From SAR116 cluster bacterium (lineage in GTDB: Bacteria > Pseudomonadota > Alphaproteobacteria > Puniceispirillales > Puniceispirillaceae), in NCBI GenBank assembly GCA_002683535.1, contig NYTO01000093.1:1-5649 (forward strand): DNA of 5,649 bases, read 5' to 3'. The position numbers were made by a program, and so were the translations under genes. The notes below the pieces were generated by a model that saw only the letters and a program-made list of their open reading frames with translations, did not search any database and was not told the DNA's origin. Position 1 is the stretch's first letter; every line of letters begins with the position of its first letter. Below, piece after piece: positions 5,131 through 5,649 of this stretch.

Positions 5131-5649
5131 TCACGACAGACAGGTGCGGGCTTTTTCCATTACAGCGTCGGCTGTGATCCCGAAATGTTCATACAAGGCC
5201 GGTGCCGGTGCCGAAGCCCCGAAATTGTCCATGCCTACAAATTCGTCCTTGTCGCGCAGCAGGCGATCCCACGGCTGGCGAAGGGCGGCTTCGATCACGA
5301 TGCGCGGTGTATCACCGATAACGCTTTCTCGCCAGTTGGCATCCTGCTGCCAGAACAATTCAAGGCAGGGTGCGGATACAACCGCAGCGGCAACACCTTC
5401 GGCGGCAAGGCCGGCCTGTGCGGCAAGCGCGATTCCGACTTCTGATCCGCTGGCAATCAGTGTGATCTGGCGGTCACCGTCCGCATCGCGCGCAATATAC
5501 GCCCCGCGCGCGGTCTGATTTTCGGTCATGTCACCATGCCGGAATTGCTCAAGGCCCTGCCGGCTGAGCGCGAGGACTGACGGGCTTTCGCGCGAATCAA
5601 GGGCGCATTGCCATGCTTCGGCGGTTTCTACAGCATCGCCGGGACGGAA
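5131..5649 (-). CDS. tkt: Transketolase, C-terminal part (cut by the right window edge)
   Basis: The last 172 residues are present; the frame stays open to the right edge, so the start lies outside. The visible part begins with FRPGDAVETAEAWQCAL and SVLALSRQGL, the end of the pyrimidine-binding domain in bacterial transketolases. The C-terminal domain follows, with ITLIASGSEVGIALAAQAGL, SAPCLELFWQQD, WRESVIGD, IVIEAALRQPWDR and FVGMDNFGASAPAPALYEHFGIT, and ends MEKARTCLS. The enzyme moves two-carbon ketol units between sugar phosphates using thiamine diphosphate, in the pentose phosphate pathway or Calvin cycle. The thiamine-binding domain is not in view. The ATG at 5527-5529 is an internal methionine, not the start, because clear transketolase sequence continues before it. 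gap follows on the same strand after about 110 bases. 1-deoxy-D-xylulose-5-phosphate synthase is a related fold, but these C-terminal motifs match transketolase. Confidence 0.95.
   Translation of the reverse strand, partial: FRPGDAVETAEAWQCALDSRESPSVLALSRQGLEQFRHGDMTENQTARGAYIARDADGDRQITLIASGSEVGIALAAQAGLAAEGVAAAVVSAPCLELFWQQDANWRESVIGDTPRIVIEAALRQPWDRLLRDKDEFVGMDNFGASAPAPALYEHFGITADAVMEKARTCLS

Noticed and set aside
4745..5518. A 257-codon plus-strand open frame spanning gap, the spacer and tkt
   Set aside because: It crosses parts of two real genes and their spacer on the opposite strand, with no recognisable domain.
5131..5529. A separate 132-residue gene starting at the ATG at 5527-5529
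   Set aside because: The frame is open to the window edge and the residues before this ATG are clear transketolase sequence, so it is an internal methionine.

Overview
This window looks like a chromosomal, housekeeping-type region of a GC-rich alphaproteobacterium. The assignment rests on three things: the style of the proteins (for example the 'WPGFVDALATLL' membrane segment of the MotB-like protein and the alphaproteobacterial look of EF-P), the dense same-strand gene layout, and third-position G/C-rich codons. No species is claimed. I see no tRNA, rRNA, insertion sequence, CRISPR array or phage gene.

All six genes are on the minus strand, so transcription runs right to left. In that order they are: the C-terminal end of transketolase (tkt, cut by the right edge); a 108-base spacer (111 if gap starts at its GTG) with three 20-base tandem repeats and a possible RNA leader; glyceraldehyde-3-phosphate dehydrogenase (gap); an 84-base spacer with a weak terminator-like hairpin; elongation factor P (efp); a 95-base spacer with a good RNA hairpin; an inositol-monophosphatase family protein (suhB type); a 136-base spacer in which I see nothing beyond the ribosome-binding site of the next gene; a MotA/TolQ/ExbB-type membrane protein; and, 3 bases further on, a MotB-like protein with an OmpA peptidoglycan-binding domain. 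The last 45 bases at the left edge hold nothing I can identify.

Functionally there are three blocks. tkt and gap are central carbon metabolism (pentose phosphate/Calvin-type interconversion and triose-phosphate oxidation or reduction). efp and suhB are translation- and phosphate-metabolism housekeeping genes. The final two genes form a tightly coupled pair that should build an ion-driven stator or rotary complex in the inner membrane, anchored to peptidoglycan. It is not an ordinary flagellar stator, because the MotB partner has about 200 residues of coiled coil between membrane and OmpA domain and the MotA partner has a long coiled-coil cytoplasmic tail.

The points most worth a second look are this non-flagellar motor pair, the residues of GAPDH that suggest NADP(H) rather than strict NAD use, and the 20-base-period repeats in the tkt-gap spacer.
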